DNA from: Lumbricus rubellus
Taxonomy: Eukaryota > Annelida > Clitellata > Crassiclitellata > Lumbricidae
Assembly: GCA_945859605.1 (NCBI GenBank)
Contig: OX243822.1
Coordinates: forward strand, 25,551,685-25,615,684
Reading direction: 5' to 3'
Length of the DNA stretch: 64,000 nucleotides
The notes under the pieces were generated by a model, which saw only the letters and a list, made by a program, of their open reading frames with translations, was not told where the DNA came from and did not search any database. Positions 22,501 through 33,515 of the stretch are shown here, one piece after another; the first letter of the stretch is position 1, and each line of letters starts with the position of its first letter. Made by a program: the position numbers and the translations under genes.

Positions 22501-25500
22501 TAATCTGCAACTAAAATAGCACTGCTCTGACCAGAGATCAGTCAGTTGCGCTTCCAGTGCAAAAACCCCGAGAGTAGAAATAAGTTTTGAGGAGAGATAG
22601 ATATGCAGGAAAGAGTATAAATAAATAACAACAGAAGTAACAATAACAACCACAAATAACCATACGAAACGACAATATATATAACAACAGGCAACTACAA
22701 CCAAAACAAACACAATGACAACCACAACAAAAACCAATTAAATATATATCTTACTCCCAACACAACTTATGCAATATGCATACAAGTGCAATCCTCATGA
22801 TTTCTAATAACAACATCATCAATGTCTTAATATAGTCAGTTTCTAAATATGAAATTAATTTCTAAACCAAGTCCTCAAAGTCCTATCTTAGAACTCATGA
22901 TGTTAAAAAGTAGCATGTTGCACCCAGTCACCTTACTTACTTAGAACTTAGTCCTTCCCATAGCACAGGTCTGCACATCGGGCAGCACATCTCCTCCACT
23001 CGTCCCTGTCCATTGCCAGCTCTTCATCCTCCTCCCATCTCCAGACATCCCAAGTCACTGGTGTACCTTTATTCATTCATAAATAAATTTCTTTAGCTAC
23101 CCTATCAAGGCGACTACCCAGAGGCAAAAAACATACAGTCTTCACTCTTCAGTCTAATAAAACAGCCCTTAGTAATAGTCCCCGAAAGTAAGCATATCTC
23201 ATGAGTGAGCCCATTCGAGACCACTGGCCCAACATGGAAATTATCTTATCTTAAATACAGTAACTCATCAGTGTTTACTGTTTAGTTAATCAACAATTAG
23301 CATTGAAGCTCTTATTGTAAGGCAGCTACCTTTTAGGCACCCTTGTAACGGCATGGCTGTGTTACGGCACCATAGAAATCGTTATTGCTATTATTATTAT
23401 TATTATTATTACTATTATTATTATTATTGTTATTATTATTATTATTACCTGGGACGGTGGATCTGGAAAGACCTTGTCCTCAGCAACGGGTTGTTCCACA
23501 GAACCCGCAGGAGGTGGATTGCCAGTCGAAGGACCTGCAACTGCTGACCCCGTCGTCTGCTGGGTCTTCTCCACTGGAACCCACTCCTTCGCACGGTGCT
23601 GTGTACCACTCGAAACCGGAAACTGTGTCCGCAATTCAGCAGCCTTTGCAATTTTCTCCTGGCTTGACAAGACAGGCAAAGGCCTTGAATTCTACAAGAA
23701 CGATGCAATGGGTAAACAGGTAACTGTTAGAAAGGTACAGGTAAACAGGTAAATATAAAAGTTAAAGGTAACAGCATTACAGGTAAAGATAGTGGCAAAA
23801 CGTCCAAAAGGCAAAAATTAGAAATGCAAAGGTTAATGGTAAAAATATAAGATGGTTAAAGGTAAATAATAAATGGCAGAGGTAACTGAATCAAAGTGAA
23901 AGAGCAATGGTAATGGCAAAAAAGGAAAAAAGAATAAATAAGACAAAGTTTTTAAAATAACAACATAATTTATGGTAAAATTTAATGATGATGGAAATAT
24001 ATTAGCAAATATGACAAATTGTCAAAGATGAACAGGAAAAGGCATGAAAGGTACGATAAAAAAAGTCCTGAGAAGTGGTAACTCGCTGGTTTCTATGAGT
24101 CTGCAGAAATTTAAGTGGTAGTGTCATAAGGTCAAAAATAATTAAGTATATATAAGCAAACAAATAAGAAAATAAATAAGTGGATAAACAGTAAAAATAA
24201 ATAAATGAAAAGAGCATAAAGAAATAAAATGAATAACTAAATAAATTATAGATAAATAATTAAATAAATAGATCAATAAGTGTATGTAATTGCTTACACG
24301 AATGTTGAGCACAATGCTGTTAGTGAGCTCTCTGGCCTTGAACGCGTTGGCCGTGAAGGGCATGTCCTCGTCGTCACTCGCTGGCCTTTCCACTTCCGGG
24401 GACGGACTCTCACCCAACTGGTTCTTCTCCTTCTCCGCGATTCGCTTACAGAAATCTGCAGAAATCAAATAGAAATGATAAAGTAATAAATAATAATAAT
24501 CTTTACGCTGAACTTTGACAATTGTATTAGGCTATGTGTGTGTAAAACATCCTAGAAGTAGCTTGCTACCGATGATGCTATATAAATTGTCTTGATTATA
24601 ATTACAATTACTTACTTGCGTTTCTAAATTCTGAACTGACACAACGCAGTTCCACTGATTACAATTCATAGAATGATGGATGATTACAAGTTATTACAGG
24701 ATTCGAATTTAACAGTCGGCAGCCAACAGGGCACCACCGATCCTACTACTCACATCCTACTACTCATTTTATCAATGCCATCTGCCGATGAGAAGGCTTG
24801 AGTGGGCCTTTGGGAGGGTAGCACGAAGAGATCCCGCATACATGCCAAAGTGTTAACCATCACCTTAAACTCCCTCCCAGTTGCCCAGGATCAACTATGA
24901 ACCCCCAGGTCTGAGTCTGGCAGTGCTGGGTTATTTTATGAAACAGAATGAATCACTTAGTCTATTGTTTAAATGAGAACAGAGCAACAGACCTGTGAGT
25001 TCCTCAACAGACTTTCCACCGGATCTGAATGCTACGACTTCTTCTGGTTTCATGTCAAAGACAATGCCACCCTTCAACACGTTGCCATACACCTTCTTAC
25101 TAAAAAAAAAACAATGAAAAATCAAAACTCAAATCAAATTTATTGCTCCCAAAACAATTACATGTTATGTGTTACACGATACAATTAAAATAATAATGAT
25201 TGAATGCATGATAAAACGTGCAGAGAGTAGAAAGTAAAAAACAATAAATGGGTGCCCCTGAAGGGAAGAGCCTGCTGGGTAGGGGGCACAAGGCAAATGG
25301 TTGATTACAGCAAACATGATGGGTGAATTTACTTTAGCAAGCTTAATTACAACGTTGGAAATATGGGAGAATTAAACCAATGCGAACGTGAATAGAAGTG
25401 CATGTAAATTAAAATGATAAAAATAGACAAAAAGTTGAATAAAACCAACAGCAGGTAATAATTAATACCATAAAACATTTTTTACAGCACGTCCACGTAT

Positions 25501-28500
25501 TAGCCGTTTACAACGTGCAAGACCCGTGGCAGTTTTAATGTAACATGGCAAGCTGTTGAACATATGTCACATATACAAATCCAATTCAAAGCAGGAAATT
25601 AATAGCAGCGACGTCGGTGACTGACATGACATGGGTGCTTTTTCTTGAGGCTTAAAAATGTAAATTTCTCAATTTCAATTAGCATAACATTGAGATCATT
25701 AGTGCTTTAATGAGAAGAAATTTGCTAAAAGCCTATATAAAAGTAGTATCAAAAATATAGGTGCCAATTTTCCCGGGGGGGGGGGTGCCATTATGCTCAG
25801 GCGGCCATGGAAGACAGCACATTCCAAACAAAAAGAGAAAAAGCAATTGAAGTAATGAGTTGAGCATTAAAACATCTAAACAACATACATCGCAATTTCT
25901 CGAAGTCGTGCTTTGTCGATTTTCAAGCGCAGGTCGACTTGCGACTTTTCTTCTGCGACAGGAGAACGTGACCGACCACATCTCCGACTCTGTCGCCTAA
26001 GAAGAAAGATTGTATAAAATAAGAAAAACATGACAAATGAAAAATTGAAATAACCAAATAAACATACCAGCAAAAAGGAGTTAACGGCCATTCATATATT
26101 ACGTACACAGGAGGGAATCACCCGCTTTAGGCATTTTGCGCAATGCGCATGGGTGCGTACGATAATATGGACAAAATGTACGTATGCAAAGTATATTGAT
26201 AATTGTGACGTTCATATTAATTAGCCTATTTATAATTCTGTACTAATTACCCTAAATAGTCATGCTTTTGATTACATTATAATTAAATTCTCTTCAGATC
26301 TAAACAGAAAACAATAACAGTTAACAAATTTTAGCTAGCAAATATAATGTTTAACCCCCAAAAAAGTAGCCAAAGGTAAAATAAATGTTTTATAGATGAC
26401 TTTAGCTAATTAACTTTTGTAAACAGTGGGTGGGGTTAGAGCTTATTTGTACGTACGTCGTACACAAACAGGAGGCCGCAAAATGTATGCGCTGCAACAG
26501 GGGAAGGGGTCGAAAAATAATTTTGGGGGCGTATGTAATATATGGATGGACTCTTATACAAATCCCTGGCGCATACGAGGCAATATATAAATTTCTAATC
26601 AACAAATGGTGTTTCATTAATATCTGGCTCAATGCGCGTCCCACATCATTGGCCAGATGCGCAGCTAACTGTGTTTCATCTTATAATGTTCACAGTTGCT
26701 AAAACTCAATTAAGTGATTAATTGCAATATTTTACATTTCTTATAAATAACCATAAAAATACTAATTCTCTTAATCAAATTTTATTTTATGGTCACCTGT
26801 CTCCCGACTGACTTCTGGACGCACGACGCCTTTCATGACTCCTTGACTTGCGTCGTTGGTCATTTGAGTGACTTCTTGACTTGCGTCGTTGGTCATTTGA
26901 GCGACTCCTTGACTTGCGTCGCCGGTCATTTGAGCGACTCCTTGACTTGCGACGCCTGTTCTTTGAGCGACTCCTTGACTTGCGACGCCTGTTCTTTGAG
27001 CGACTCCTCGACTTACGACTTTGAGCGTGACTTCTTGACCCTCGATCCGCGTCTTTTGTCCTCGACTCTGACTTTTTCGCTGGTGACATATCTCTGCCTC
27101 TGTTGTCCTTCCCTTTCTTTCTTCTTCTCTCCCTCGACCTTGACCTTGAGTGCCTCCGTTTTCTTGATTCTGACTTCAGATTTGCTTCCTTCTCACCAAC
27201 TGACCTGGAAATTGCAAAAAATTCATTTTTAATTAAAATTTAAAAAAAATATTATTAACATAACGGCCCTTCCTAGCGACTAAGAATCAATTGAACAAAG
27301 TTCTGAGTAATTTAAACCTCAATAATGAGAATAATGATGACAAAGACAGCAAATGGATACCATGTCCCACAAGAATAAACTTATTCCTTATATCAAATGC
27401 AGAAGCAATCAAGACCACGAATCAATGAAGAGCAAAGGCCATAAAGAGACTTTGAATGACCACTAAGAGGATATAAATGACCACTAAGAGACTATAAATT
27501 ACCACCAAGAGGCTGCAAATGACCACCAAGAGGAAATAAATGACCATCAACAGGCTATAAATGACTATCAACAGGCTACAAATGACCATAAAGAGGCTGT
27601 AAATGACTATCAACAGGCTATAAATGACCACCAAGAGGAAATATAAATGACCACCAAGAGGAGATAAATGACCTCCAAGAGGCTATAAATGACCATCAAG
27701 AGGCTGTGGATGAAACACAACCCAAAAACAAGGAGACAAAACCTACCTGCCACCATCAGAATCTTTGTCTACATCGGTTTTTGAAATGGTCTCAGCAGTC
27801 AAATTCTTGTCAGATCGATTTGATGTGGGATCCCCTGGTAAGACATCTCCCACAAGATGCTGGTCCTCCGACCCACCAGACTTGACTGCACCTGTGCATT
27901 AGAAACAATAACAAAAGTTTTTGCATCCATTCAAACTTGTTATCTAATGTCACCTGAGATAAATCAAAAAGTAATATTAAACTACATTGCATTTAAACAA
28001 AGAACATTGTATCACAAAGGAACATTGAAATGCACTGCTTTGGGAAACATTTAAATACATTGTATTACAAAGAAACAAAAATAATTGCACTTCAAATGAA
28101 CATTTAAATACATTGCACTAAAAGGAACGTTAAAATACATTGCACTAAAAGGAACGTTAAAATACACTGTATTACCGGTAGATGACCAAACAGACCATGT
28201 CAGATTAGTTGGACAGTCCTTAAGTAATGACAGTACCTTCCGCTTATTACATTACATAATTAGAATCAGTATTAAAAGATTATCTTACACAATCCATGAC
28301 CTTCATCTTCCGTATTGCCCTTCTGTTCCGCATCCATCATAACTCCAGACGAAATGATGGCCATGCTCGTCTCCGTCAGACGAATTCCCATCTTCATCAG
28401 CATCTTCTTTTTACCCAAACCCGGTTTCGTCGTCGACGCAGTTGCTTTCTCCCCTTGGACTCCTGTCTCCGCAACCAACACTGCAACATCACTGCTTGAA

Positions 28501-31500
28501 ACCCCCAAACAACTCCCGCCCGAAACGCCGACACCAGAAACAGCCACGCGTGAAACGTCAACACTTGAAACGGCGGCAACACTTGAAAACACTTCACAGA
28601 TGGCGCCAGACCCTGCAACCTCCGTATCTAAATTCAATCCACGTCCCTCCTTCGTCTCTTCCTCTCCACACCAGACTTCTTCCGACTCCTCCGTTCCGAC
28701 CCCCATCGTGGGATCGAGTCGGGCGTCCTTCTCCCCCTTCAGCTCCTGTCCTCGCTTGATCGAAGTGTTGAGCCGCTTGAGCAGTCGCTCCGTCATTTTC
28801 TCGCTCGCCTCCGGGGATTCCATCTCGTCATCGTCATCGTCATCCTCAATTATCTCCACTGACTTCTCTCGACGCTTCCGACGCTTCTTCGACTTGAGTC
28901 GCCGAACGCGCCGCGCGCCGCCGTCGGAGTCGACGTCGATGACGCTGCTTTCGCGACTTCTCTTCCGTCGCGGTCGATCAACAGACTTGCTTCGATCTCT
29001 CGATTGATTTATGATCTCCACAGATCTGCTTCGATCTTTTCTTCTGTCTGACGGCGATCGTTTCGATCTGCTATTCGCTCGATCAATTTGAGATGATGAC
29101 GTATGAGCGATACGATCTTTTGATTGCCTGTGTCGATCCTTCGAACTTCGATCACGATCCGTTGATCTGCGTCCATGATCCGACAATCGACTTCGATCCC
29201 GCCTTTTATCGGATGGCTTCTTAGTTTTATCGACATCCTTTTCTGATGATCGTTTCTTTGATTGAGCGTCGTTGTCTCTTGATTGATCGTCATGATCCTT
29301 TGATTGCTGTCCACGATCTTCTGATTGACGGTTGTGGTCTCTGGAATATGTTTCGTCAGTCTTTGATTGGTTGTCTCGATCCCTTGATTGCCGTTGATGA
29401 TCTTTTGACTGGCTGTCATGGTCTCCTGATCGCTTTTCATGGTCCTTTAAATGATCGTCGCTGAGGTCCTTTGATGTATTTTCATGGTCCTTCGATCGCT
29501 TCTCTCGATCTTTTGATCTGCTGTCATGGTCTCTTGAGCTTCTTTCATGGTCCTTCGATCGTCTGCAATTGTCCTTAGATTGACTTTTACGGTCCTTTGA
29601 GTGATCATCATGGTCTTTTGGCTTTTTGTCACAGTCCATTGACCTGTTTTTGTCATGCTTTCTCTCTGAAGATGATTTATTTTTTGCAGCCTTATCAGAT
29701 TGGTCAGACGACTTATCTGGATGGTTCTTGGTCCTGCTGCTACTATGCCTCTTACGGTCCTTAGATTTCCTGCCACGGTCCTTTGATCGCCTACTAGGGT
29801 CCTTAGATTGGTCTGTTGAAAAGCTGTCAGTTTCTTTAGAGCTCAAAGGTTTGCTATCTAAAGCATTTGACTGAATCTGGTCTTCTGTCCTGTTTTCATG
29901 GTCCTCTGACCCTTTTCTATCGTCTGAAGTAAGCTTTTCATTTCCAACTAGTTCAAAGTCCTGAACTCTATCCGTCCCCAAATTCAGACTGTTACGATGC
30001 TCTTTATCTGTTTCCAAAACTCCAGTGATGATTTGCGAAACTCCAGCCTCTGATTCATCTAAACTCACAGGATTGAGATCATCAAAGGGATCAGGCAATT
30101 CTTTCTTAAAGCCGGAATGCTCACTAATCTCACAAAACTCACTATGGTCCATTTGACTTGGTGCAGCATCAACATCACTCTTACAAATACTCCTTTGAAT
30201 GTCCTTAACATCATCCAATAAAGGTTCCACAGAAACCCATTCATCCTCTTCTACCTTAATTTCAATCTTAAGATCGAATGCATCAGGTATATCGACGGTA
30301 GACTTAATCGCACGGTTGATTGTCTCATTCGATTCTGTTATTTCAATTCCGAGAATGTTTGTCTTAGAATCTTCAATAATTGACTTCAGTTCGTGATCAA
30401 AACCTTCACGTGAGCTGCTGTGGTCTGCATCTCGCTCACGTTCAGCATTTGAATCGTGACGATCTTTTCCTGATCTCTGATCGGACTTTGAATGGCGACC
30501 TGCATTGCTCCCAGCATGATGATCATCCTTTGATCCATGATGATCATCCTTTGATCTGTGATGATCATCCTTTGATCCATGATGATCATCTTTTGATCCA
30601 TAATAATCATCCTTTGATCCATGATAATCATCCTTTGATCCTCGATGATCATCCTTTGATCCATGATAATCATCCTTTGATCTTCGATGATCATCCTTTG
30701 ATCCGTGATGATCATCCTTTGATCCACGGTGATCATCCTTTGATCCACGGTGATCATCCTTTGATCCATGATGATCATCCTTTGACCCTCGATGATCATC
30801 CTTTGATCCATGATGATCATCCTTTGATCCACGGTGATCATCCTTTGATCCATGATGATCATCCTTTGACCCTCGATGATCATCCTTTGATCCATGATGA
30901 TCATCCTTTGATCCACGGTGATCATCCTTTGATCCATGATGATCATCCTTTGATCCATGATGATCATCCTTTGATCCATGATGATCATCTTTTGATCCAT
31001 GATAATCATCCTTTGATCCATGGTGATCATCCTTTGAGAGTTGACTACTCTTGCTGGCAGAGTTCTTTGATCCATGCTGACTTTTCTCTGATGCACGATC
31101 CAACTTCGAGTGCCGACTGCTCCTGCTGCCAGAATTCGATCCAAGATCCGACTTTCCCCCAACATCGCTCTCCCTGCTCGATCTATGATCCAGCTTTGAA
31201 TCTTGCTCACAATCGCTGCTCACCCTACTCCTCAACTTCTTGTGGCTCGATTTGCTCTTGTGCTTCTTCTTGTGCTTGTGTTTTCGTGACTTTGAACCGT
31301 CTTCGCCGTCCTTTTTCCCCTTCGATGATTTCTTCTTCTTTTGCTTCTTGTGCTCGCTTTCAATATCCTCCATTTTCTTTGCAAGAAACGTTTTGAACAG
31401 ATCGTCAACAAACGCTGGACCGGAGAGACCCGCACTCGAAATCTTATTCTTTATGTCTTCGCTGAGGTGTTCTATGTCGTGCAGATGCAATTGCTCGTCA

Positions 31501-31583
31501 TTCTTTTCTTCTTTAATCGATGCTTTAACGAAGTCAGGCTCGGACATGCCGCCTGTCAATTCAGCATCAGAAATGTTCGACAT
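13501..31583 (-). CDS. SON: SON, SR-type DNA/RNA-binding splicing co-factor (13 coding exons)
   Basis: SON is a nuclear-speckle protein that supports splicing of weak introns. Exons on the minus strand: 31583-28289, 27885-27747, 27204-26797, 25996-25889, 25099-24993, 24455-24298, 23691-23449, 22451-22341, 20775-20653, 18071-17924, 16726-16646, 14563-14448 and 13617-13501. All phases agree and the sum is 5154 nt, giving 1717 residues. The start at 31583 is the first ATG after an in-frame TAG. Near the N-terminus FVDDLFKTFLAKKMEDIESE resembles the vertebrate start region. Residues about 181-357 are a heptad array. A KDR/SKD-rich tract and an RS domain (about 1190-1281) follow. The conserved end contains LDKARLREIA-like sequence, EFPVSSGTQHR-like sequence, a G-patch (1565-1614, RMGWKEGEGLGKN) and a dsRBD (1641-1717, HPVSALNEIC). 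Introns host many transposons. Identification rests on domain order and these motifs. Confidence 0.95.
14102..14345 (-). mobile_element. tRNA-derived SINE, copy 3
   Basis: On the minus strand it has TGGTGTAGTGG-like A box (GTTGTGTAGTGGTGGCG here), B box GGTTCGAATCC, AAGGACCTTGGGCAAGTCC and a 3' end GGCGCTATAACAAGTGCGC. It is nearly full length and lies in the last SON intron (13618-14447). Confidence 0.8.
14614..16458. mobile_element. hAT-like element interrupted by a LINE
   Basis: The ends are CAGTGGTTTCCAACC and GTTGGGAACAGCTG (inverted, imperfect) with a perfect 8-bp target duplication ACATATAT at 14606-14613 and 16459-16466. The element without its insertion is about 350 bp and non-coding. 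The LINE at 14752-16244 is inserted into it. It lies in the SON intron between exons 16646-16726 and 14448-14563. Confidence 0.82.
14752..16244 (+). mobile_element. Nested 5'-truncated LINE with reverse transcriptase
   Basis: A 12-bp duplication ATTAAAAAATTA (14740-14751 and 16245-16256) marks its ends. It starts inside the RT domain (KAEGIDNIPVEILK) and shows CFVDYEKAFDRVDW, GVRQGCPLSPILFN, the catalytic FADD (near 15468), a thumb region, YGAETWT, FEMWIWRRMERISW and GRGRPREKFLDW, ending at TGA near 16180. A frameshift just before FADD (about 15462) breaks the frame, so this copy is inactive. The 3' end is an AAG repeat rather than poly-A. The related fragment at 12878-13495 belongs to the same broad type. 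Confidence 0.9.
16736..16885. repeat. 17-bp minisatellite
   Basis: About nine copies of ATCACATGGTCAACATT or ATCACATCGTCAACATT, starting ten bases upstream of the SON exon 16646-16726 acceptor (in SON orientation). The open frame through it is a by-product of the repeat. Confidence 0.85.
17087..17165. repeat. Near-perfect hairpin, 36-bp arms
   Basis: Arms beginning TACTGCCTTGCTTGGGCAAA and ending at the 17121/17129 turn pair with only two mismatches around a short loop TTATTTT. The fold resembles a small-RNA precursor or a foldback transposon end. It lies in the SON intron 16727-17923. Confidence 0.8.
17215..17365. repeat. MITE-like repeat with G-rich words
   Basis: The word AAAAGTTGGGGG(G)ACC(A)TAAT recurs three to four times, and the ends CATAGGTGCAATCACG and GGTTGCGTCTATG are roughly inverted. 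Target duplications were not recognised, so the class is uncertain. Confidence 0.4.
17440..17652 (-). mobile_element. LINE C-terminal fragment (CR1/L2-like)
   Basis: The minus-strand frame contains APIYLRQLCRFL, SATQGDVVFPMA and GPSFWNKLPSSL, a conserved region after the RT domain of CR1/L2-type LINEs. Weak similarity continues downstream (LKTFFS) to about 17390. It is 5'-truncated and lies next to SINE copy 4. Confidence 0.75.
17655..17865 (-). mobile_element. tRNA-derived SINE, copy 4
   Basis: On the minus strand it reads GGGGCACGGTGGTGTAGTGG with the A box, then the B box GGTTCGAATCC, AAGGACCTTGGGCAAGTCC, and a 3' end GGGCGCTATAGCAAGTGCTC. It is the best-preserved copy of the family here. 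It lies in the same SON intron as the hairpin, 60 bp from the G-patch exon. Confidence 0.85.
18140..18480 (+). mobile_element. LINE 3'-end remnant
   Basis: Broken frames contain GRRGRYRPM and, near the end, EKAEYREVWCHWTFE, which parallel the GRGRPR and EEWRRW signatures of the nested LINE at 14752-16244. A GATGATGAT stretch lies between them. It is degraded and sits in SON intron 18072-20652. Confidence 0.5.
18969..19136. repeat. Perfect palindrome, 81-bp arms, 6-nt loop
   Basis: Positions 18969-19049 and 19056-19136 are exact reverse complements. The arms begin TGGTAAAAATGCGTAGTC and the loop is CATTAA. No target duplications or TIR-like ends were seen. It lies within SON intron 18072-20652, directly before a minisatellite. 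Confidence 0.92.
19145..19540. repeat. Complex minisatellite
   Basis: The basic unit GGATCAATGTTTGGATTAAC is repeated at roughly 26-28 bp spacing from 19145 to about 19370. After that an 84-bp block containing AATCAGAGTTCAGATCTATG and AACGCTTGAATAACCTCATA occurs twice. The frame through it (ICL/QCLDQCLDQ type) is a repeat artefact. Confidence 0.8.
19550..20140 (+). other. Open frame of 196 codons inside a SON intron, antisense; function unknown
   Basis: The frame is rich in Arg and Ser (for example SERSRSTNRHSSRSRYKES) and includes a degenerate tandem repeat of about 28 bp (GGTCTCGAAGACCGGTCT) from 19865 to 19985. No known domain was recognised. It overlaps the end of the minisatellite and its ATG lies in repeat sequence. 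It lies antisense to SON, so it may be a chance frame in a GC-richer patch, or an exon of an antisense transcript. Evidence for real coding is weak. Confidence 0.2.
20267..20332. mobile_element. Tiny piggyBac-like MITE
   Basis: A 66-bp element flanked by TTAA at 20263-20266 and 20333-20336. Its ends CCCTTTACCCGTT and AACGGGTAAAGGG are inverted repeats. It is a relative of the 63-bp element at 3270-3332. It lies in SON intron 18072-20652. Confidence 0.75.
20815..21030 (+). repeat. Dispersed repeat, copy A
   Basis: A 200-bp segment (GTTTATTGCACACACAC, then AACAGAGTGCAAAAGAAATC, CCTGATCCCTAGCTCC and ACTTAATTAATTA) is repeated at 43310-43590 in the same orientation. It is non-coding, probably the 3' region of a retrotransposon. 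Confidence 0.7.
21049..22024. mobile_element. piggyBac-like MITE of 976 bp
   Basis: It is flanked by TTAA at 21045-21048 and 22025-22028. The ends CCCTCAGGCTACCA and TGGTAGCCCGAGGG are inverted repeats with one change. Inside are G/C-run palindromes (GGTTACCCCCCC, GGATACCACCCCCC) and a direct repeat of TTTGAGCACTTCCGGT about 175 bp apart (21503 and 21678). No transposase is encoded. It lies in SON intron 20776-22340. Confidence 0.8.
22955..23055 (-). mobile_element. LINE ORF end fragment
   Basis: On the minus strand the residues MDRDEWRRCAARCADLCYGKD precede a stop, the same kind of LINE ORF end as at 58505-58600 and 41550-41640. It is 5'-truncated and lies in SON intron 22452-23448. Confidence 0.55.
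23300..23448 (+). repeat. Retroposon tail with TTA microsatellite
   Basis: The block AGGCACCCTTGTAACGGC, then GTTACGGCACCATAGAAATC and a run of TTA, resembles the inverted stretch at 13716-13766 (GATTTCTATGGCGCCGTAAC). The TTA run abuts the SON exon 23449-23691 donor. Confidence 0.6.
27440..27715. repeat. Minisatellite of about 22 bp in SON intron 2
   Basis: About a dozen units of AAATGACCACCAAGAGGCTAT with point changes, between SON exons 27204-26797 and 27885-27747. The minus-strand frame through it is a hydrophobic repeat artefact. Confidence 0.85.
30512..31040 (-). repeat. SON: Coding 21-bp repeat encoding SKDDHHG heptads in SON
   Basis: Twenty-five in-frame copies of a 21-bp unit, in SON orientation, encode SKDDHHG, with HR, YH and YY variants at the last positions. 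It covers about residues 181-357 of SON. The plus strand is also open through it (HPLIHDD repeats) only because of its periodicity. Vertebrate SON carries unrelated tandem repeats, so this array is probably lineage-specific. Confidence 0.93.
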
Positions 31584-33515
31584 GCCGTTGTTCAGCTAAA
31601 AACCTGCTAAAACAAAATCAGTAAGCAAATTAATTTCAGCCCAAATGCTTTTCTGTTTTGTAAAAGATTCAACAATGCCTTACAAATGAGCAACTTCAAA
31701 GCAGCCTCAGAATTGGTCAGATTTAATTACAACAAAATTTATACTGAATCACTCAACTAAACATAGCTTTCTTGTAATAACATCAACCATTTACTGAAGA
31801 CACTGAGAACGTGTGGAATGCAGTTACGTCCGCGAGATTTATAAAGAAAAATACGACTTAAGCGTTCCTAAACAGACTAAATATGCCAGTCTACCCGAAT
31901 CCATGAAAACGATAAAAACACACAATTTAAGCCCGATACCCCGAAAAACAATTTTATAAAAAAAGAGACCGAAAACCATTCAGTGATAAAAAATTCGATG
32001 CATAAATTGCCGTTTTAGACAATTTAGTTTCCAAAAATCATTAGGTTGTGTGTGTGTCAATGTGAGAAAATCGATTTTAAGGATCCGACCGAAATTCGTT
32101 TCGAGGATTCAGGTTTCGGCCGCACCCGAAATGTTTTACAAACAAATACACTGGATTTCATCGCTAACAGGCTGTTAACAATCTGAGAACGTTGCTTTGA
32201 CGCATGACGCTACTTACTGCTTCAACTTCAGAACACACGACAATCGTTTTATCTGAATATCTTTTTTATTTCGTCGCAATTAATAATAGTGTACTAAATA
32301 AAAATTCTGAAACACACTCATTTTTAAGAAGAAGTTATTAATTTAAATATTGTAGATAAATAGACAATTTCCTTCACCGGAAACGGAAATCGTTGAACGA
32401 ATCGACGTAAAATTAAACGAGTTCCAAACTTAGAACTGTTCCAAAGTTGAGCTGCTTGCGATTGCATTTTAATAATAATCTACTTTGAAAAACTCGGCAT
32501 TATTTCTCAAATCTCAAGAGAATTGAATAAATTCCGTTTCTATATCCCCATACCAGTCCAGTGGTCCACAGGTGAAAATTAATGATTATATTTGTACTCA
32601 GGAGTCAGGACGGAGACTTAGAAAAACAGAAGCGGACGTTCGCCCCCGAAAGTTGTGGTTGGGGACGCAGCTGCTTATACCCCCCCCCCCCATATCTCAT
32701 GAATGTTTCGTAAAATTAATATTTCCCAGTTATATTCACTTTTATCTATAATGAGCGAGCAAATTTATTAAATTTAAGAGATGCAGATACACATGACATC
32801 TTCAGATATCGCATATCTGCCATATAATATAAGATGACAGAAATTCATGCTTGATTGCCTACGTAATAATTATTAATCGAGTCACAGTAATAAACTTTAC
32901 ACTGTAGCCTTATTGCCTAATACACTGTGTTCCCATGTTTTATGCTACTGTTCAGTGCCGGCGCTAGCACCCCCGGTAGCCCCCATTTGGGGGGCCCCCG
33001 AGTTTGAAGGGGGCCCCCAAATTTAGCTGGTCATTAGTCTATTTGTGACTATTTGGCCTCGACCCTGCTAATTTTTCAATGAATTGATCGGGTATGATGA
33101 TGATAATGACAACGACGACGGTAGTGGTAATGATAATGCTAACGGAGCTAACCTGAAGACATGTATCAGTAATGTTATAGTAAAGTATGTAAGAGTGCAT
33201 TGTGGTTAATTGATGAACTGTTTGAAACCAAAACAACAAACACTGTCGTGTTGAAAAATTATTTCATAGCAGGCCGAAAAGTGGCAACCCCTGACCATTA
33301 CAGCTATCACAAAACAAATTTACTCCTACACGTGAACATCAGTCATTATTATGTTTCAATGACAAACGTACTGAGTTCACGTGGGTTTAACTGTACATCA
33401 CATTTAAAAACTCCTAAGAAAGCAACATGGCTGATTAATGGAAGTGCTTGGCAGGCACACAGAAACATTGTCTAAACTTTAACGAAACGTTGCCAAATCA
33501 TCCGCCTTTCAACGA
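31584..33515. other. HDAC8-SON intergenic region
   Basis: This should contain the HDAC8 3' UTR and the SON 5' UTR and promoter, both on the minus strand. An acceptor-like TTTTTAG just before the SON ATG (about 31597) suggests a 5'-UTR intron. A C-run at 32682-32695 and a G/C-rich patch at 32960-33025 (GGGGGGCCCCCGAG) look like MITE remnants. No additional gene was recognised. Confidence 0.5.

Noticed and set aside
27422..27634. Minus-strand hydrophobic frame resembling membrane segments
   Set aside because: Minisatellite artefact within a SON intron.
28315..29007. Plus-strand frame of 230 codons
   Set aside because: It is antisense to the long first coding exon of SON, whose product has clear family features.
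30380..31396. Plus-strand frame of 338 codons with HPLIHDD repeats
   Set aside because: It is the complement of the SON heptad repeat; a 21-bp period keeps all frames of a stop-free unit open.
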